17,606 nucleotides of DNA from Bacillota bacterium (lineage in GTDB: Bacteria; Bacillota; Clostridia; Christensenellales; SZUA-584). The stretch is taken from positions 1-17,606 of the forward strand of contig JAEWCC010000067.1 of NCBI GenBank assembly GCA_023390815.1, written 5' to 3'. This document shows positions 14,697 to 17,606 of the stretch, piece after piece. The stretch's first letter is position 1; the number at the start of each line of letters is the position of its first letter. The notes under the pieces were generated by a model. The model saw nothing but the letters and a program-made list of their open reading frames with translations, ran no database searches and was not told the origin of the DNA. A program made the translations under genes and the position numbers.

Positions 14697-15737
14697 ATGT
14701 CTAAAAAAGTTTGGGTAGCCATTCTTCTCGTGGTTGCGATGGTGTCCGTATTTGGCGCATGCGCGGGGCAGCCGGCCTCGTCCAGCAACACGCAGGCTTC
14801 CAGCGGTCCTGCTGAAAACGTATCGGATGAAGTCTATGTGTGGGCTTGCCAGTACAACTCCCTGCCGCTGTTTGTGAACAACGACTACATCGGTATGGAC
14901 CTGATTGCTCAGCAGCTTGGCGTCACCGTCAAGAAGATTGGTCCTCAGGAAGTTGACCTGCCGGCGTTCATCGCGGCGATCGAACAGGAAATCCCCAAGA
15001 AACCCGACGGCATGATGGTTGTTGGCTGGGACGCTTCGCTCGCAACGGCGATCGACGAAGCCATGGATGCGGGTATCCCCGTTGTAACCGTTGACGCAGA
15101 CGTTCCGGGTTCCAAGAGAATCTGCTTCGTCGGCACCAACTGGTATGACCTCGGTGTAGAGCAGGCCAAGGCTGTGGCGCCTTACCTTGAAGGCAAGACC
15201 GGCAAAGCGGTGCTGATCGGCATCCCCGGCGCTGACAATACGGTTTCCGCGCTGAATGGTTACACCGCGACGCTGGCTCAGCTGGCTCCCGGAATCGAAG
15301 TGGTTCAGCAGGTTTATGACTCCACCTCCAATGCGCAGAAGGTTGCTGAGACGATCACCAACCTGATCCAGTCCGACGCCAGCATCCTTGCGGTAGCCGG
15401 CACAGACTCCACCTGCGGACCTGGCATCGCTCAGGCGATCAAGGAAACCGGCAAGGTTGGCACCGTGTATGGAACCTGCGTAGATGCAGAGCCTGAACAC
15501 CTTCAGGGTGTTAAGGACGGCGCGCTCGTAGCGGCTGTTGGTCAGAAGCGTCACTTCTTCACCTACTACGGTGTACGGATGCTGTTTGACTACAACCACA
15601 ACGGCATTCAGTTCACGAAGGACGACAAGTCCGCTGGCATCACCCCGATCCCGACCACGATCAGCACCGGTTTCATCGTTGCGACCCCGGAAAATGTTGA
15701 TCTTCTGATCGAGACGGCTGCAGAAAAAGAAAAATAG
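14697..15737 (+). CDS. Ribose-type sugar-binding lipoprotein of the ABC importer
   Basis: This 346-aa extracellular binding protein delivers the substrate to the two permeases. The signal peptide ends in VFGAC with C22 as the likely lipidated cysteine, followed by a Ser/Asn-rich linker (about 26-43). The Peripla_BP_4 domain carries TVDADVP (D133), GTDSTCGPGI (D237) and VGQKRHFFTYYG (Q283), which match the anchored sensor-operon paralogue at 8533-9540 motif for motif. The ATG at 14697 has AAGGAGAGGG 6 bp upstream. A second AAGGAGG lies at 14661-14667. The gene is flanked by strong hairpins at 14622-14661 and 15750-15777, and codons look biased toward AAG, AAC and GGC, as expected for an abundant protein. 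The family binds ribose, galactose, allose or related sugars. The exact ligand is unknown. Confidence 0.93.
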   Translation: MSKKVWVAILLVVAMVSVFGACAGQPASSSNTQASSGPAENVSDEVYVWACQYNSLPLFVNNDYIGMDLIAQQLGVTVKKIGPQEVDLPAFIAAIEQEIPKKPDGMMVVGWDASLATAIDEAMDAGIPVVTVDADVPGSKRICFVGTNWYDLGVEQAKAVAPYLEGKTGKAVLIGIPGADNTVSALNGYTATLAQLAPGIEVVQQVYDSTSNAQKVAETITNLIQSDASILAVAGTDSTCGPGIAQAIKETGKVGTVYGTCVDAEPEHLQGVKDGALVAAVGQKRHFFTYYGVRMLFDYNHNGIQFTKDDKSAGITPIPTTISTGFIVATPENVDLLIETAAEKEK

Positions 15738-15749
15738 ACAAGGACGAAA

Positions 15750-15777
15750 TGCGGAGGGCGGATATCCGCCTTCCGCA
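15750..15777 (+). other. Long perfect-type hairpin after the binding-protein gene
   Basis: TGCGGAGGGCGG (15750-15761) pairs with CCGCCTTCCGCA (15766-15777) through one G:T wobble, around an ATAT loop. The following AAATTTCC is not a good T-tract, so read-through into the lipoprotein gene is likely. It probably acts as a partial terminator or 3' stabiliser of the binding-protein mRNA. A small CCCC/GGGG hairpin follows at 15792-15802. Confidence 0.65.
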
Positions 15778-15824
15778 AATTTCCGTAACGGCCCCACAGG
15801 GGTTAAGGCTAAGGAGCATCAGAC

Positions 15825-16349
15825 ATGAAAAAGATTCTGTTCGTGTTGATCGCGATGGTTTTGCTGCTAAGCGCATGTACCGCTGAAGACCCCAATGTTC
15901 CGGCGTACTTGCCTTCCAAAATGGATTATTCAGCCGAGCTGGATGTAAACAGCCCTGAAGGGCTTGCCCAGCGTGCCAGCCAGCTTTATCAGGATATGGT
16001 GAATGGAGATCTAGGGCCTTCGTCCGGATACGAAGCGCTGCTTGAACTCGTCACCCCCGAATCTGCCGCAGCGATGGCGGAGTATGAGAAACAGTTCCTT
16101 GACGAAATTTCTGCCACGCAGGATTACCTGAAAACTGAAAATGACAGCGTTACCGGATACGAGTTTGCCGAAACCGTGTATCCGAGCGAGGATGAGGCAT
16201 ATATCCTGCGGGTACAGAATCATCAATCCGGACAGAAGTATTACTTCCGGCAGGATTTCAAGCGTGTCGACGGGGTTTGGAAGATCGCTGGAGATAACAT
16301 CGAAGACCCCTTCCGAATCAAACACAAGATACTTTTCTGGTATGACTAA
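15825..16349 (+). CDS. Small lipoprotein of unknown function in the sugar operon
   Basis: The product is 174 aa. The signal peptide ends in the textbook lipobox LLSAC with C18 as the lipid-attached cysteine, so the mature protein is on the outer face of the membrane. After a short linker come a helix (about 46-60), a second helical region (about 65-100) and a beta-rich C-terminus with YYFRQDFKRVDGVWKIAGDN. This helix-then-curved-sheet pattern with a final VDGVWKI strand is typical of NTF2-like or DUF4878-like lipoproteins. That assignment is by pattern only. No catalytic residues are evident. AAGGAG lies 8 bp upstream of the start. It sits between the binding protein and the hydrolase, so it may assist substrate capture or processing. 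I do not recognise a specific orthologue. Confidence 0.82.
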   Translation: MKKILFVLIAMVLLLSACTAEDPNVPAYLPSKMDYSAELDVNSPEGLAQRASQLYQDMVNGDLGPSSGYEALLELVTPESAAAMAEYEKQFLDEISATQDYLKTENDSVTGYEFAETVYPSEDEAYILRVQNHQSGQKYYFRQDFKRVDGVWKIAGDNIEDPFRIKHKILFWYD

Positions 16350-16361
16350 AGAAGGTGCAGC

Positions 16362-17240
16362 ATGATAACCGAGGACAGAACATTCTATAGCGGAGGCAAG
16401 CGGATTTCGGCCAGGGTACGCATTCCGCGCAGCGAAAAGAGTCCTGTAGTCGTAATCAACCATGGATACTCCGGCGATAAAGAAGAGTACGACGCGATGG
16501 CGCAGTACCTCTGCGAAAGAGGCTTTCTCACGCTCCAGTTTGACTCGCGTGGTTGCGGCGGCAGCGAAGCGCAAAAAGGCCGTATGATGTGCTCCACAGA
16601 GTGGGCGGAGGACGCGGCAAACGCGGTATCTTATGCGGCCAGCCTTGATGAAGCGGATGAAAACCGTATCGGGTTTACCGGCTGCTCCATGGGCGGGGCG
16701 ATGACGATCTATATGGCCGCGATGGACCGACGCGTAAAATGCGCGGTCGCGATGGCGCCCGTCGCGTGCGGAAGAGCCGTACTGGAGGAAAGCTGGGAGC
16801 GCAATAAAGGCGGCAAGCAGTTTCAAAAGTTTATCGAAAGGCTTGCGACAGACAGCAAAACGGTCGCTTCCATTGGGAAGTCCGAGTATGTAACGGTGCC
16901 TTACGCGTTGGGTATGAGCGAGGCAGACGAAGCGGATTACTGCCTGTTCCGAGAAGAGCACCCCGAGATGGTGTGCGAGGTGCCGCTCGAATCCGTGGTC
17001 AACAGCTTCCTGTTCTTTGAACCGAGGCTGTATGCAACCCGAATTAAAGTGCCGCTGATGCTGATTCATGGGGACGCGGATACGCTTGTTTCGGTCAGAC
17101 AGAGCCTCTCTCTCAAGGAGGTTGTCTCCTCACCGTGCGATCTTGTTGTCATCAAGGGCGCACCGCACCCGCTGCCGACGTCCGAGTTTACCCAGGATGT
17201 GTTCTATCATGCCGCCAAATGGTTCGCGGAATATCTGTGA
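16362..17240 (+). CDS. Cytoplasmic alpha/beta hydrolase
   Basis: This 292-aa hydrolase has no signal peptide and should cleave an ester, thioester or lactone inside the cell. The alpha/beta fold order is complete: oxyanion motif NHGYSG (33-38), SRGCGGSE (62-69), nucleophile elbow GCSMGG with S109, acid D240 in HGDADTLV, and base H269 in KGAPHPL. A cap insertion of about 80 residues (roughly 138-220) lies between strand 6 and the acid. This layout resembles the dienelactone hydrolase/serine aminopeptidase S33 group. The start follows AGAAGGTG with good spacing, 12 bp after the lipoprotein gene, and ribokinase follows 11 bp later. Location in a sugar import operon suggests that it removes an acyl group from the imported compound or opens a lactone. 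Specificity is not readable. Confidence 0.88.
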   Translation: MITEDRTFYSGGKRISARVRIPRSEKSPVVVINHGYSGDKEEYDAMAQYLCERGFLTLQFDSRGCGGSEAQKGRMMCSTEWAEDAANAVSYAASLDEADENRIGFTGCSMGGAMTIYMAAMDRRVKCAVAMAPVACGRAVLEESWERNKGGKQFQKFIERLATDSKTVASIGKSEYVTVPYALGMSEADEADYCLFREEHPEMVCEVPLESVVNSFLFFEPRLYATRIKVPLMLIHGDADTLVSVRQSLSLKEVVSSPCDLVVIKGAPHPLPTSEFTQDVFYHAAKWFAEYL

Positions 17241-17251
17241 CGGAGGAAAGA

Positions 17252-17606
17252 ATGAAGAAGATATGCGTGCTGGGCAGCATCAACATTGACCTCGTGACGA
17301 AGACGCCGCGGTTTGCGCAGCCGGGGGAGACGCTGGAAGGGGAAGCCTTTCAAACGTTTCCGGGCGGCAAGGGCGCGAATCAGGCGGTCGCCGCGGGTAG
17401 ACTGGGCGCTGACGTCACGTTCTTAGGCAAGGTCGGCAGCGACGCGTTTGCCGCGGTGGCGCTCGAAGCGCTGGCAGGAGCGGGCGTTAAAACCGAACAC
17501 ATCGAAAACGAAGATACGAGCACGGGAACCGCCACCATCGTCGTCAACGCGCAGGGCGAAAACTCCATCATCATTGTACCCGGCGCGAACGGACGCGTGG
17601 ACGTGG
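17252..17606 (+). CDS. Ribokinase-like PfkB sugar kinase, cut by the window end
   Basis: Only the first 118 residues are present; the gene continues beyond the window. It would phosphorylate the imported sugar with ATP in the cytosol. The sugar-binding N-terminal motif VLGSINIDLV (with N11 and D13), PGET near residue 24 and the PfkB signature GGKGANQAVAAGRLGA (from residue 38) align well with E. coli ribokinase. The visible part also holds GTATIVVNAQGENSIIIVPGAN, matching the ribokinase core strand region. CGGAGGAAAG precedes the ATG, and the gap to the hydrolase is 11 bp. Without the C-terminal GAGD catalytic motif the assignment cannot distinguish ribokinase from close PfkB relatives, although the N-terminal match favours ribokinase. 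Confidence 0.88.
   Translation, partial: MKKICVLGSINIDLVTKTPRFAQPGETLEGEAFQTFPGGKGANQAVAAGRLGADVTFLGKVGSDAFAAVALEALAGAGVKTEHIENEDTSTGTATIVVNAQGENSIIIVPGANGRVDV

Overview
The window looks like chromosomal DNA from a Gram-positive Firmicute of the Clostridia type. The signs are purine-rich Shine-Dalgarno sequences at most starts, consensus SigA promoters, a YesM/YesN two-component pair, lipoprotein signal peptides and ribose-type ABC transporters with two different permeases. I cannot place the genus from sequence alone; a Christensenellales or Lachnospirales gut-type organism would fit. Every real gene is on the + strand. Most genes are moderately GC-rich, but two small genes (514-993 and 3382-3834) are clearly AT-rich.

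Bases 1-354 hold about two and a half copies of a 134-142 bp tandem repeat. Each full copy has a long closing stem, small internal hairpins and an intrinsic-terminator-like hairpin at the unit boundary, so it looks like a structured non-coding element. Next comes an AT-rich HEAT-like gene with its own promoter, then the threonine catabolic pair tdh-kbl (threonine to glycine plus acetyl-CoA), then an AT-rich DUF2691-like gene.

The rest is one sugar-response locus. A near-perfect SigA promoter (3978-4007), overlapped downstream by a doubled LacI/cre-type operator, drives lacI-family gene, YesM-type kinase, YesN-type regulator, a membrane-anchored ribose-type binding protein and a membrane-anchored family 1 binding protein. 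This operon ends at a strong terminator (10865-10905). After a 180 bp leader containing two stem-loops come permease, ATPase, permease, lipoprotein-type binding protein, small lipoprotein, alpha/beta hydrolase and a ribokinase-like gene cut off by the window end.

My reading is that the first operon senses an extracellular sugar and the second imports and phosphorylates it. The anchored ribose-type protein of the sensor operon and the transporter's binding protein are clear paralogues that share their putative pocket residues, so sensor and importer probably see the same ligand. The layout resembles the XylFII-LytS-YesN xylose-sensing system of Clostridium, but adds a second, unrelated anchored binding protein and a LacI repressor. 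The intracellular hydrolase and the kinase suggest the ligand is a pentose-like sugar, possibly carrying an ester or lactone. The ligand itself cannot be read from the sequence.
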